The translations under genes and the position numbers were made by a program. Shown one piece after another: positions 1 through 9,236 of a DNA stretch of 43,756 bases. Numbering within the stretch: the first letter of the stretch is position 1; every line of letters begins with the position of its first letter. Under the pieces are notes generated by a model, which saw nothing but the letters and a program-made list of their open reading frames with translations, had not been told where the DNA came from and did not search any database. Source of the DNA: CAYRGQ01 sp964423925 (GTDB lineage: Bacteria > Bacteroidota > Bacteroidia > Sphingobacteriales > Sphingobacteriaceae); contig CAYRGQ010000028.1 in assembly GCA_964423925.1 (NCBI GenBank), positions 1-43,756 of the forward strand, in the 5' to 3' direction.

Positions 1-83
1 CGTCTGCCATTTCCCCATCGGCATTCTTTAAAAGTGCATTTTGATAGCGTTTATTCAACGCAGCAAAAGAGCAGGAGAGACGT

Positions 84-436
84 TTAGGCGCGTAGATCCG
101 CATGCTTGGATGCGTCAGCTTTCACCGCCGAGGCGAGGGATTCTATCGCGGTAGCAAAGCCGACACTACGCTCGAGATCCTGGGTGTAATCGGGAAAATG
201 CCCTTTTCCTGAACGAAAGACCAGGGTAGAGGCTTGTTCCTCACTCAATGTGTCAAACCTCCCGAGCAAATGCCATTTGGCGGAAGCTGGCAATCGAACG
301 ACCTTTTCCGTTTCCCTTCGTCATCCGGTTGCGTTAGGGTGATTAACAAGGCAGTTCCCGAAAGTACAAAATCCGCCGCGTGTTCGGGGGCGACCACGAC
401 GTAAGCACGTCCCGACAGGGTGGGAAAATGAACCAT
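84..436 (-). pseudogene. Small hypothetical protein, apparently frameshifted
   Basis: Two overlapping minus-strand reading frames look like halves of one protein. The upstream frame starts at an ATG at 434-436 (MVHFPTLSGRAYVVV...) and stops at 245. The downstream frame is open from about 322 to the TAA at 84-86 (...KWHLLGRFDTLSEEQAS...). Read through, the second half continues sensibly from the first, so a single-base indel is likely around 304-320, where the plus strand has TTTT, TTT and CCC runs. The repaired protein would be about 117 residues with no signal peptide or membrane segment. I do not recognise the family. A sequencing error, a real pseudogene or recoding are all possible. The end near the left edge leaves its operon context unknown. 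Confidence 0.5.
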
Positions 437-615
437 GCCTATTAAACGAATAATAGAAGGTTTTAGTTTGCTCGGAAAGCAGTTTTCCAAGGAAAGCCCG
501 TCTGTGTCAACTCACTAGGTAGCATCGCATTACTCGGTTAGCTGGGCTAACGAGACCCACGGAATCCCTTCCTCAAGCGTATACCCACGCAGACTGGCGG
601 GAGAACGTCCTGTTT

Positions 616-647
616 AAAACAAAAAAATCTGTCCCACTTGGTGGGAC
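616..647 (-). terminator. Intrinsic terminator of the gltB-gltD operon
   Basis: On the minus strand, a perfect 7-bp stem (GTCCCAC / GTGGGAC, 3-nt loop, 631-647) is followed by a run of seven Ts (621-627) and then TTTT. It lies about 40 nt after the gltD stop codon, as expected for a Rho-independent terminator of that operon. Confidence 0.85.
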
Positions 648-687
648 GGCTCTATATATCTGAATGTACAAAGCCCTGGGGGCAGCT

Positions 688-2160
688 TTACGCAACGACG
701 CTATACACGCCGTCTTTAGTTTCCAGTTCCGAACGTCCGCCCATTAGGAACTCATCCACCTTCCGGGCGCACTCACGCCCTTCGGAAATGGCCCAAACTA
801 CGAGCGACTGTCCGCGACGCATGTCGCCTGCAACGAACACATTGGGTGCCGAAGACTGATACACACCTTCAGCCGCCTTGACATTGCCACGGGAATCCAG
901 TTCTACGCCCAACTGCCGCAACAGGCCGTCATGCTGGGGATGCAGGAAACCCATCGCCAGGCACACCAGTTCGCAAGGGATCTCACGCTCGCTACCTTCC
1001 ACTTCGGTAAATTTGATGGGCCTACCCAATCCGTCCGTTTCCCAATCAAGGTCCACGACCACGGCTCCGGTCAGATTTCCGTCCGCGTCGCCTACGAATC
1101 GCTTCGTCGCTACGGCCCAATGCCGTTGGCACCCTTCCTCGTGGGAGGTCGTGGTTTTCAGCAACATCGGGTAGGTGGGCCAGGGCATGGCTACCGTACG
1201 CGCTTGCGGGGGTTGGGGAAGGAGCTCAAACTGGGTAACCGACGCCGCGCCCTGCCGATTCGATGTGCCTACGCAGTCGGATCCCGTATCACCACCGCCG
1301 ATGACCAGCACATTTTTTCCCGAGGCCACAATATCAGCCTCGGCTATGGCCGCGCTGCTCACGCGCTTATTTTGCTGCTTAAGAAATTCCATCGCAAAGT
1401 GAACGCCTTTAAGTTCCCGGCCCTGCACGGACAGGTCGCGTGGGATGGTAGATCCGCCTGCCAGTACCACGGCGTCATAATGGGTCAACTCGCTTGCCGG
1501 CACATTAACACCCACCTCGGCATTGCATTTGAAAGTTACGCCTTCTGCTTCCATAATCGCTAGCCGCCTATCGATGACCCATTTTTCCAGTTTAAAGTCG
1601 GGAATACCGTAGCGCAACAATCCTCCGGGTTTGTCATCACGTTCATAGACGGTGACCGCATGTCCGGCCTTCGCCAACTGGGCAGCAGCGGCAAGTCCGG
1701 CTGGACCACTCCCGACGACAGCTACCGTTTTCCCTGTCTTCAAATGGGAAACGGCAGGCTTCACGAAATCTCGCTTGTACGCAATTTCAATGATGTGCTT
1801 CTCGATTTCCTCGATCGCCACCGGCGGACGATTAATGCCCAGCACGCAGGCCGACTCACAGGGAGCAGGACAAATACGTCCGGTAAATTCGGGAAAATTA
1901 TTCGTCGAGGCCAATATCTGATACGCTTCTTCCCATTTTCCACGGTAAACGGCGTCATTAAATTCCGGGATGACATTGCCCAGTGGGCAGCCCGAGTGGC
2001 AGAACGGTATTCCGCAGTCCATGCAGCGTGCAGACTGTTTGTTGAGTTCCTCATCGCTGTACAGTGCGACGAATTCGTTGTAGTGCTGTTTGCGGTCCGC
2101 CACGGGTGCTTTGGACGGAATTGTCCGGTTATATTCTTTAAATCCGGTTGGTTTTCCCAT
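688..2160 (-). CDS. gltD: Glutamate synthase small subunit (NADPH-linked)
   Basis: The small subunit oxidises NAD(P)H and passes electrons through Fe-S clusters to the large GltB subunit, which makes two glutamates from glutamine and 2-oxoglutarate. At 490 residues it has the family length. N-terminal cluster-binding cysteines are visible at 46, 49, 54 and 58 (CMDCGIPFCHSGC) and at 97, 101 and 105 (CPAPCESAC). An FAD-binding GSGPAGLAA lies near 150-158 and the NADPH-binding GGGDTGSD near 288-295. The ATG lies 12 nt after the gltB stop, so the two are co-transcribed with gltB first. The operon ends at the hairpin at 616-647. The identification is firm; NADPH rather than NADH is inferred from the family. 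Confidence 0.96.
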   Translation of the reverse strand: MGKPTGFKEYNRTIPSKAPVADRKQHYNEFVALYSDEELNKQSARCMDCGIPFCHSGCPLGNVIPEFNDAVYRGKWEEAYQILASTNNFPEFTGRICPAPCESACVLGINRPPVAIEEIEKHIIEIAYKRDFVKPAVSHLKTGKTVAVVGSGPAGLAAAAQLAKAGHAVTVYERDDKPGGLLRYGIPDFKLEKWVIDRRLAIMEAEGVTFKCNAEVGVNVPASELTHYDAVVLAGGSTIPRDLSVQGRELKGVHFAMEFLKQQNKRVSSAAIAEADIVASGKNVLVIGGGDTGSDCVGTSNRQGAASVTQFELLPQPPQARTVAMPWPTYPMLLKTTTSHEEGCQRHWAVATKRFVGDADGNLTGAVVVDLDWETDGLGRPIKFTEVEGSEREIPCELVCLAMGFLHPQHDGLLRQLGVELDSRGNVKAAEGVYQSSAPNVFVAGDMRRGQSLVVWAISEGRECARKVDEFLMGGRSELETKDGVYSVVA

Positions 2161-2172
2161 GATTATGCTTAA

Positions 2173-5100
2173 TTAAGAGGTCGCAGTTTCTAATTTTTTG
2201 AGTAACACACTTTTGTATTCCCGTGGGAATACCTTTACGAATTGTCGCTTCTCGGTCTTCCAATTCTGCAGAATGGCGTTGGCGCGCACGCTGTTGGTCA
2301 GGTGGATATGCTTCTGCAACAAGCCTAAGATTGCGGTTTCGTCTTCGGGTTCCAACGGGTCGATGTCGACCATCTCGCTGTTGCAGTTCTCGGCGAAATT
2401 ACCGGCCTTATCGTAAATCCAGGCGATACCCCCGCTCATACCCGCAGCGAAGTTACGTCCCGTCTGTCCCAAAATGAGTGCGCGGCCACCTGTCATGTAC
2501 TCGCATCCGTGATCACCCACGCCTTCCACTACTGCCGTGGCACCCGAGTTGCGTACGGCGAAGCGCTCCCCAGCTTGTCCGCAAACAAACAGATAACCGG
2601 AAGTAGCACCGTATAAGGCCACGTTGCCGATGATGATGTTTTCATGGGGAACCAGCTTGCTATTGGCAGCGGGATAGATGGCCAATTGCGCGCCCGAAAG
2701 TCCCTTACCGACATAATCATTAGCTTCGCCAGCCAACTCAAAGGAAAGACCTTTGACTGCAAAGGCTCCGAAGCTCTGTCCGGCCGAACCTTCGAACTTA
2801 TAGTTGATCGTGTTGTCGGGCAAGCCTTCCGACCCATACAGCTTGGACACTTCATTTGACAGCAGCGTGCCGATGGTCCGGTCGGTATTCTTGACGGCGA
2901 ACTGGCCAAATACTGGAATCTTGCTTTCCAAGGCCTTGCGCGCTTGTTTGAGCAGGCCCCAGTCGAGAATCATGTCCATTCCGTGGTCCTGCGACTCGGT
3001 CTGGTACAACGTATTGCCGTTTGGACTGTGAGCTACGTGCAAAACACCCGACAGATCTAGCTTCTCAGCCTTCCAATGGCGGATATCTTCCCGCTTCTTC
3101 AGGAATTGTGCCCGGCCGACCATCTCGTTCACCGTCCGAAATCCCAAGGATGCCATCGTCTCGCGCAGCTCCTCCACCATAAAGCGGAAAAGGCTTACGA
3201 TATCCTCTGGCTTGCCGCTGAACAGCTTGCGCAGTTCAGGGTCTTGCGTCGCGACACCCACCGGACAGGTGTTCAGGTGGCACTTGCGCATCATGATGCA
3301 TCCGCCCGCCACCAATGCGGCGGTAGCGACGCCCCATTCCTCAGCCCCCAAAAGCGTGGCGATGGCGATATCGCGACCGGTTTTCAGTTGCCCGTCCGTT
3401 TGCAGCACCACGCGGCTGCGCAACCCGTTCTTGACGAGGGTCTGGTGAGACTCCGCCAATCCAAGTTCCCAAGGCAGGCCTGCATGCTTAATGGAGCTAA
3501 TGGGGGAGGCCCCCGTACCGCCGTCGTAGCCAGCAATCAAGATGACGTCGGCATGGGCTTTAGCAACTCCAGCAGCTATCGTTCCCACGCCTGCCTTTGA
3601 TACCAACTTCACGTTGATGCGTGCAGCCCGGTTGGCATTCTTCAAATCGAAGATTAGTTGTGCCAAATCTTCAATTGAATATATATCGTGATGCGGGGGT
3701 GGCGAAATCAGCCCCACGCCGGGGGTTGAATGGCGTACCTTGGCAATCCAGTCATCGACCTTGTGGCCAGGTAGCTGTCCGCCTTCACCGGGTTTCGCTC
3801 CCTGCGCCATCTTGATTTGCAATTCGTCGGCTTGGGTCAGGTAGTTGGATGTGACGCCAAACCTTCCTGAGGCCACTTGCTTGATGGCTGAACGCATGGA
3901 GTCACCATTCGGCAGGGGTTGGTAACGGATTTCGTCTTCGCCGCCTTCGCCCGTATTACTCTTCCCACCAATGCGGTTCATCGCGATGGCCAACGTGCTA
4001 TGCGCTTCGTGCGAAATGGACCCAAAGGACATGGCGCCCGTAGCGAAGCGCTTGAAAATCTGCTCGGCAGGCTCGACCTCATCCAGCGGCACGGGAGTGC
4101 GGTGGCGCGCGAAGTCAAGCAATCCGCGCAAGGTGTACATGCGCTCCTCTTGGTTGTTGACCAAAGCCGCATACTTTTTGTACGTTTCGTAATCGCCCGT
4201 GCGGCATGCGTGTTGCAGCAGGTGCACGGTTTGCGGGTTGAACAAGTGGGCTTCGCCGCGGCGCTTCCATTGGTAAATGCCTCCTTCGGGCAGCAGGTTC
4301 TTGGGCGTGCGTGAGCTGCCGAAGCCACGTTCGTGTTTGGCAAGTACCTCGCGTGCAATATCGTCAAGCGCCAGACCGCCGATCCGGGACACCGCGCCGC
4401 AAAAATACCGATCCACAACGCTCTTGTCGATGCCTAACACTTCGAAAATTTGCGCACCGTGATAGGACTGCAACGTAGAGATGCCCATTTTGGAGAATAT
4501 CTTTAACAGTCCTGAACAGACGGCTTTCACATAATTTTTTGCGAGTTGCGGCCAACTCAATTCCGTTTCCAGTATATTTTCCTGTTTCATGGTCCGGATG
4601 CTTGCCAGTGCCATGTAAGGGTTGATGGCCGTCGCGCCAAAAGCGAGTAAGCAGGCAAAGTGATGCACCTCCCACACGTCGCCGGCTTCGACGACTAGCC
4701 CTACGGCACCCCGGTAACCCGAATTGATCAGGTGGTGATGCACGGCAGAGACTGCCAATAGTGAGGGAATGGCCGCATGTTGCGAGTCGATGGCGCGATC
4801 AGAAAGTATAAGCACCTCAAAACCATCCTTAACCGCGTCCTCCGCGTAGCGACATAGGCGTTGCAGGCCATCTTCCAGGGCGCCTGGCTGGCCATTCGCC
4901 TTGAAATAACATTGGAGTGTCTTGGCCTGGAACACACCGGTATCGATACTACGTAGCTTTTCCAGCTCCTTGCTGGTCAGGATGGGGTGTTCCAACGCTA
5001 CGCAATGGCAGTGCATCTTGTCTTCGTCCAGGATGTTCCCCGCGTTTCCGATGAAGGTTGCCAGACTCATCACGAGCCGTTCGCGGATGGGGTCGATAGG

Positions 5101-6696
5101 CGGGTTGGTTACCTGCGCGAAATATTGTTTAAAGTAGCTTGATAGGTGCTGGGGGTGCTCGGAAAGCACCGCGAGCGGCACGTCCGTTCCCATGGAGCCA
5201 ATGGGTTCTTTGCCTTCAAGCGCCATCGGCGCGATGATCTTGTCCACGTCCTCACGCGAATAACCGAATATCTGTTGGTACTTGAATACCGACTCTTTCG
5301 AAAGGTACGTAAACGTCACCCGTGGCTCGGCCAATTCCTCCATGCGAATTTTATACTGGTTGAGCCAGTCCGCATAGGGTTGGCGCTTCACAAGTTCACC
5401 CTTCACCTGGTCGTCGGTGAGGATTTCGCCCTGCTGCATGTCCACCAGGAAAATCTTGCCGGGCTGCTGGCGTCCTTTCTTGATGATAAGGTTTTCGTCG
5501 ATTGGCAACGCGCCGGCTTCCGAAGCCACGATCACCCGGTCATCTGCGGTGACCGCGTAGCGCAAGGGGCGCAAGCCATTTCGGTCAAGCATGGCACCAA
5601 TTACTTTACCATCGGTAAAACACAAGGCGGCGGGACCGTCCCAGGGCTCCATCAACGTGGCGTGGTATTCGTAGAACGCTTTCTTAAGCGGATCCATTTG
5701 GCTATTGCCATCCCACGCTTCCGGCACCAGCATCAGCATGACGTGGGCGATGCTCCGGCCACTGTGGAGGAGCAGCTCGGCGATGTTGTCTAGGCAGGCC
5801 GAATCGGACTGCCCCGCATCGGCAACCGGCAATAGGATCTCAAGTTCTTCGGGGGTGAAGTATGGAGAGGACAGGGAACGCATGCCGGAATAAAACCAGT
5901 TAAGGTTGCCGGTCAGCGTGTTAATCTCCCCATTGTGGGCCAACATACGAAAAGGCTGTGCCAAACGCCATGAGGGAAACGTGTTGGTTGAAAAGCGTGA
6001 GTGCACCATGCCAAAGGCGGAGGTAACCCGCTCATCCGAAAGGTCGAGAAAATACGTCCCGACCTGGTAGGTGGTCAGTTGGCCTTTGTATATAATTGTC
6101 CGACAGGACAACGAAGCGAAGTAAACATCATCCAGTGAGAGGAGCTCATGCTCGCGCACCAACTTGATGACCAAGCGGCGCAATACGTAAAGCTTGCGCT
6201 CGAAATCGTCGGTATTGGTGATCCCCTCAGGACGAGACACAAAAAACTGCACGATCTCGGGCTCCACGCCCAAAGCGGTAGACCCAATGCCTTCTCGGTT
6301 GACTGGAACCGGGCGATAACCCAAAAAACGCATGCCCCGGGCTTCTACCGCATCCTGAATCAGCTGCCGAACCGCACTGTTCTTCGCCTCATCCTTTTCG
6401 ATAAACACCATGCCCACGCCGTAGTACCCTGGTTCGGCTAGTTGTATACCTAAGGAAATGCACTCGTCCCATAGGAATTCATGCGGCAGTTGCAGCATAA
6501 TACCGGCACCGTCACCGCTTTCAGGGTCACAACCGCATGCGCCACGATGTTCCATGTTCTCGAGCATGGTCAGCGCGTCGCGCACCTGCGCGTGGGATTT
6601 GTGCCCTTTCAGGTTGGCCACGAACCCTACGCCACAAGCATCGCGCTCAAAATCAGCGCTGTACAGCCCTTCGTTTTGATGTTCTCTGTTTGTCAT
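2173..6696 (-). CDS. gltB: Glutamate synthase large subunit
   Basis: Amidotransferase and synthase subunit of glutamate synthase, the GOGAT half of ammonia assimilation. The 1507 residues match full-length bacterial GltB. A short propeptide precedes the catalytic Cys21 (RDACGVGF), which becomes the N-terminal nucleophile of the class II glutaminase domain (about 21-430). A central domain follows, then the FMN-binding synthase domain (about 830-1200). The [3Fe-4S] ligands sit in CIMMRKCHLNTC near residue 1135. The C-terminal GXGXG helix domain contains GNVALYGATSGYLFVCGQAGERF-type repeats (about 1270-1460). No frameshift or missing key residue is visible. It heads the operon with gltD; the AT-rich divergent gap upstream carries nested inverted repeats at 6721-6750. 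Confidence 0.97.
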   Translation of the reverse strand: MTNREHQNEGLYSADFERDACGVGFVANLKGHKSHAQVRDALTMLENMEHRGACGCDPESGDGAGIMLQLPHEFLWDECISLGIQLAEPGYYGVGMVFIEKDEAKNSAVRQLIQDAVEARGMRFLGYRPVPVNREGIGSTALGVEPEIVQFFVSRPEGITNTDDFERKLYVLRRLVIKLVREHELLSLDDVYFASLSCRTIIYKGQLTTYQVGTYFLDLSDERVTSAFGMVHSRFSTNTFPSWRLAQPFRMLAHNGEINTLTGNLNWFYSGMRSLSSPYFTPEELEILLPVADAGQSDSACLDNIAELLLHSGRSIAHVMLMLVPEAWDGNSQMDPLKKAFYEYHATLMEPWDGPAALCFTDGKVIGAMLDRNGLRPLRYAVTADDRVIVASEAGALPIDENLIIKKGRQQPGKIFLVDMQQGEILTDDQVKGELVKRQPYADWLNQYKIRMEELAEPRVTFTYLSKESVFKYQQIFGYSREDVDKIIAPMALEGKEPIGSMGTDVPLAVLSEHPQHLSSYFKQYFAQVTNPPIDPIRERLVMSLATFIGNAGNILDEDKMHCHCVALEHPILTSKELEKLRSIDTGVFQAKTLQCYFKANGQPGALEDGLQRLCRYAEDAVKDGFEVLILSDRAIDSQHAAIPSLLAVSAVHHHLINSGYRGAVGLVVEAGDVWEVHHFACLLAFGATAINPYMALASIRTMKQENILETELSWPQLAKNYVKAVCSGLLKIFSKMGISTLQSYHGAQIFEVLGIDKSVVDRYFCGAVSRIGGLALDDIAREVLAKHERGFGSSRTPKNLLPEGGIYQWKRRGEAHLFNPQTVHLLQHACRTGDYETYKKYAALVNNQEERMYTLRGLLDFARHRTPVPLDEVEPAEQIFKRFATGAMSFGSISHEAHSTLAIAMNRIGGKSNTGEGGEDEIRYQPLPNGDSMRSAIKQVASGRFGVTSNYLTQADELQIKMAQGAKPGEGGQLPGHKVDDWIAKVRHSTPGVGLISPPPHHDIYSIEDLAQLIFDLKNANRAARINVKLVSKAGVGTIAAGVAKAHADVILIAGYDGGTGASPISSIKHAGLPWELGLAESHQTLVKNGLRSRVVLQTDGQLKTGRDIAIATLLGAEEWGVATAALVAGGCIMMRKCHLNTCPVGVATQDPELRKLFSGKPEDIVSLFRFMVEELRETMASLGFRTVNEMVGRAQFLKKREDIRHWKAEKLDLSGVLHVAHSPNGNTLYQTESQDHGMDMILDWGLLKQARKALESKIPVFGQFAVKNTDRTIGTLLSNEVSKLYGSEGLPDNTINYKFEGSAGQSFGAFAVKGLSFELAGEANDYVGKGLSGAQLAIYPAANSKLVPHENIIIGNVALYGATSGYLFVCGQAGERFAVRNSGATAVVEGVGDHGCEYMTGGRALILGQTGRNFAAGMSGGIAWIYDKAGNFAENCNSEMVDIDPLEPEDETAILGLLQKHIHLTNSVRANAILQNWKTEKRQFVKVFPREYKSVLLKKLETATS

Positions 6697-6720
6697 TCTG
6701 TATTTATTGCTCGTTTTAGA

Positions 6721-6750
6721 ATTGTAAAATTAGCAATTTTATATTACAAT
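6721..6750. promoter_or_regulatory. Nested inverted repeats in the gltB upstream region
   Basis: Twenty-five bases upstream of the gltB start, in strongly AT-rich DNA, are two nested dyads. The outer one is ATTGTAA (6721-6727) with TTACAAT (6744-6750). The inner one is TAAAATT (6725-6731) with AATTTTA (6735-6741). Both are perfect 7-bp arms. The position fits an operator or promoter control site for gltBD, but AT-rich DNA makes chance dyads common and no regulator is identified. Confidence 0.35.
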
Positions 6751-6908
6751 ATTTGCTTTTCTTTAATTTTTTTAAACAAACATTGATGAATAGTCAATTT
6801 ATCGTGTTTATTTTATAAAATTGGTAATTACAACAACCAAACTAAACAAACCGGAGAATTCCCTATCTTACGGTGCCTACTTCGCAATCACCCTCTATAC
6901 GAAAAGTC

Positions 6909-8018
6909 ATGATGACAACCCTTCGAATTACGCACACCACGATCTACCGTTTTTCCATCCCGATGGAGCCTTTCGCCATCGCCACGGGAACCATGGATTA
7001 TGCCCAAAACATTTTGGTCGCCATCCATGCGGACAATGGGCAAACCGGACTAGGCGAATGCTCGGCCTTTCCGATGATCGTGGGGGAGACCCAAGACACC
7101 GGATTGGTCTTGGCCAAGGATTTCGCCCGCTTGTGGAAGGGCCGGAATCCGCTCGACATTAACGGCCGTCTCACCGAACTTGACTCCTTTATCGCGCGCA
7201 ATGGCACCATCAAGAGCGCATTCGACATGGCCCTGCACGATTTAGCTGCGAAACACGCTGGCCTACCGCTGTATCGCTTCCTTGGGGGCCATCGGAGTCA
7301 GATAACCACTGACATCACCTTGGGAATTGACGAGCCTCCGGCCATGGCGGAAAAGGCAGCGCGGCTCGCAAGCGATGGCGCCCGCATCCTGAAAGTTAAG
7401 GTGGGGAAGGACCCCTCCACAGACATTGCTCGAATCCGCGCGATACGGGAGGCAGTGGGGCCGGAGATTGGCATTCGTGTGGACGCCAACCAGGGATGGG
7501 CCTTTGAAGACGCCGTTACGGCGCTGAACGGACTGGCTCCCTATGACATCGAGTTTTGCGAACAGCCGATGCGTACGTATAACGACCACCTTTTGCCGGC
7601 CTTGCGCCTGCAAGTACCGGTGCGCATCATGGCCGACGAATCGGTCTACACCCACCACGATGCAGAACGCCTTTGTCACGAGCAAGGCTGTGACTATATC
7701 AATATCAAATTTTCAAAATCGGGCGGTATCCAAGAAGCGCTGCGCATACAAAGCACAGCGGCAGGGCACGGTATTCCCTGCATGATCGGCGGGATGCTGG
7801 AAAGCCGGCTCGCTTTAGCGGCCAAGGTGCATTTTGCGTATGCGGCCGACAATGTCAGCTTCTATGACCTGGACACCTGCTTGGTCGGCCATTTAGAAAA
7901 CCCGGTCATCGGGGGCATCCAATATGCCGGCTATGACGTATCGGTATCGGACGAGCCAGGCCTCGGCGCCACGGTGGACGAGGCTTTTCTGAGCGAATGC
8001 GAACGCTGGGAGATCTAG
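6909..8018 (+). CDS. Dipeptide epimerase (enolase superfamily)
   Basis: Predicted to epimerise dipeptides such as L-Ala-D/L-Glu, in murein peptide recycling or catabolism. Numbered from the ATG at 6909 (369 residues), the enolase-superfamily barrel shows the acid/base pair K162-x-K164 (KVKVG), metal ligands D192 (VDANQGW), E218 (CEQP) and D243 (MADES), and the second catalytic lysine K267 (INIKFSKSGG). The D320-x-D322 pair (FYDLDTC) matches the DxD that grips the dipeptide amino group in this family, which separates it from muconate cycloisomerases and o-succinylbenzoate synthases. A GTG at 6873 would add 12 residues that look non-family, so I prefer the ATG. Substrate stereochemistry and side-chain preference cannot be read from sequence. 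Confidence 0.88.
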   Translation: MMTTLRITHTTIYRFSIPMEPFAIATGTMDYAQNILVAIHADNGQTGLGECSAFPMIVGETQDTGLVLAKDFARLWKGRNPLDINGRLTELDSFIARNGTIKSAFDMALHDLAAKHAGLPLYRFLGGHRSQITTDITLGIDEPPAMAEKAARLASDGARILKVKVGKDPSTDIARIRAIREAVGPEIGIRVDANQGWAFEDAVTALNGLAPYDIEFCEQPMRTYNDHLLPALRLQVPVRIMADESVYTHHDAERLCHEQGCDYINIKFSKSGGIQEALRIQSTAAGHGIPCMIGGMLESRLALAAKVHFAYAADNVSFYDLDTCLVGHLENPVIGGIQYAGYDVSVSDEPGLGATVDEAFLSECERWEI

Positions 8019-8118
8019 CCGCCCTCGGATTCGCGTGCCTTTGCGCATCCGGAACAAGTGAGCAACCTCACATTCCAGTCTGACGCACCGCAAAACAATC
8101 CTCACCAATTTATCGTTA

Positions 8119-8147
8119 TTTTGGGTAAATCAAGTTTTGTACATTTA
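8119..8147 (+). promoter_or_regulatory. Candidate Bacteroidota promoter for the SDR gene
   Basis: A TTTTG box (8119-8123) is followed after 16 nt by TACATTTA (8140-8147), one base off TAnnTTTG, 11 nt before the start codon. The position would give a very short leader. Confidence 0.4.
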
Positions 8148-8158
8148 AGCATGCGAAT

Positions 8159-8941
8159 ATGAAAGACAAGGTAGTAATCGTCACCGGTGCAGCAATGGGA
8201 CTGGGACTAGCTGCGGCCGAGGATTTGGCTGCTAAGGGCGCTAAGCTCGTATTGGTGGACTATAACAAAGCAGGCTTGGATCAAGCCGTCGCAGCCATTC
8301 GCGCTGCACACGAAGGCGTAGCGACCATCACCGTGCTCGCCGACGTATCGAAGGAAGCAGATGTAAAGGCCTACGTGGATGCCGCGATGGAAAAATTTGG
8401 CCGCATCGACGGCCTGTATAATAATGCGGGGATCGAGGGGCGCCAAGCACCCTTGGTCGAATATAACTTGGATGTTTTCCAAAAAGTTGTCGACATCAAC
8501 TTGATGGGCGTTTATTATGGACTTCGCTATGTCATTCCCGTCATGAAAGCGCAGGGCTACGGCCGTATCGTCAACACCTCGTCGGTCGGCGGGCTGCGCG
8601 GCGTAATAAATCAAACAGCCTATGTAGCCACGAAACATGCGGTCATTGGCCTAACCAAAAATGCCGCCATCGAATACGGGAAATTCGGCGTCTTAACCAA
8701 CGCAATCTCGCCTGGTGCCATCTTAACGCCGATGGTCGCGGAAGCATTCAAGCAGGTCAACCCCGCCGACCCCAAAGCCGCCGAAACGGAATATGCGCAG
8801 CGAAACCCGACACGAGCCTTGGGAAAACCATCCGATGTAGCCAGCGTAGTCTCGTTTCTGTTGAGCGCTGACAACGGATACGTTAACGGCCAGACAATCG
8901 CCATAGACGGTGGCGAGTCCAACCTGTACGGAAACTCCTGA
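8159..8941 (+). CDS. Short-chain dehydrogenase/reductase (SDR), NAD-dependent type
   Basis: A classical SDR oxidoreductase of 260 residues, probably cytosolic and tetrameric like its family. The Rossmann motif TGAAMGLG is at 9-16, and D34 at the end of strand 2 (LVLVDYN) favours NAD(H) over NADP(H). NNAG is at 88-91. The catalytic set is S141/S142, Y155 and K159 (YVATK). The C-terminal substrate loop (MVAEAFKQVNPADPK) is of ordinary length and ends in the family DGG. The substrate is unknown. It stands alone between the epimerase and the exporter, with its own candidate promoter and a hairpin downstream, so neighbours do not reveal its role. Confidence 0.9.
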   Translation: MKDKVVIVTGAAMGLGLAAAEDLAAKGAKLVLVDYNKAGLDQAVAAIRAAHEGVATITVLADVSKEADVKAYVDAAMEKFGRIDGLYNNAGIEGRQAPLVEYNLDVFQKVVDINLMGVYYGLRYVIPVMKAQGYGRIVNTSSVGGLRGVINQTAYVATKHAVIGLTKNAAIEYGKFGVLTNAISPGAILTPMVAEAFKQVNPADPKAAETEYAQRNPTRALGKPSDVASVVSFLLSADNGYVNGQTIAIDGGESNLYGNS

Positions 8942-9024
8942 TCGGTGAGCGGCCGTGGTTAACGGATCCCGTCAATCACGTCGCCAGGCGCCGACCAACG
9001 GAATTGGTATTTTTAACGTGTGAG

Positions 9025-9061
9025 AGCCATGGCCCCGCGTCCAACCGTGCGGGCTATGGCT
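9025..9061 (+). terminator. Strong hairpin after the SDR gene, probable terminator
   Basis: Arms 9025-9038 and 9049-9061 pair over 13 positions, with one G-T pair and one bulged C, around a 10-nt loop. It is followed by TTATTATT rather than a pure T run, so termination is likely but less certain than at the other terminators here. It separates the SDR gene from the exporter promoter. Confidence 0.5.
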
Positions 9062-9137
9062 TTATTATTGCTGGATACTATTGCTGTGCGAGGGGCGACC
9101 ATGTCAATGAGTTGACATGCCGTCAAAAAAAAGCCCG

Positions 9138-9145
9138 TACCTTTG
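9138..9145 (+). promoter_or_regulatory. Promoter -7 box TACCTTTG of the MFS gene
   Basis: A perfect TAnnTTTG match with a TTG 23 nt upstream (9112-9114). It lies downstream of the first possible start at 9117, so translation must begin later, consistent with the ATG at 9237 and a leader of roughly 85 nt. Confidence 0.55.
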
Positions 9146-9236
9146 TCCTGTTTGGCCAAGTGTATCACACCTCGCGAAAGACGCGAAAGGCCTGGCACGC
9201 CTATCACATCGTTTCATCCGTACGTCTACACGATCC

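Noticed and set aside
1..83. Minus-strand gene start near 27 running off the left edge (ATGCCGATGGGG...)
   Set aside because: Only about nine codons are visible, which is too little to support a call.
537..551. Hairpin GTTAGC-TGG-GCTAAC as a terminator
   Set aside because: Only six base pairs with no T run on either strand; the stronger hairpin at 631-647 already terminates gltBD.
3076..3600. Long plus-strand open frame opposite gltB (174 codons), with others at 5146-5793 and 931-1563
   Set aside because: Shadow frames of gltB and gltD. Both real genes have intact catalytic and cofactor motifs through these stretches, and the plus-strand translations show no family-like sequence.
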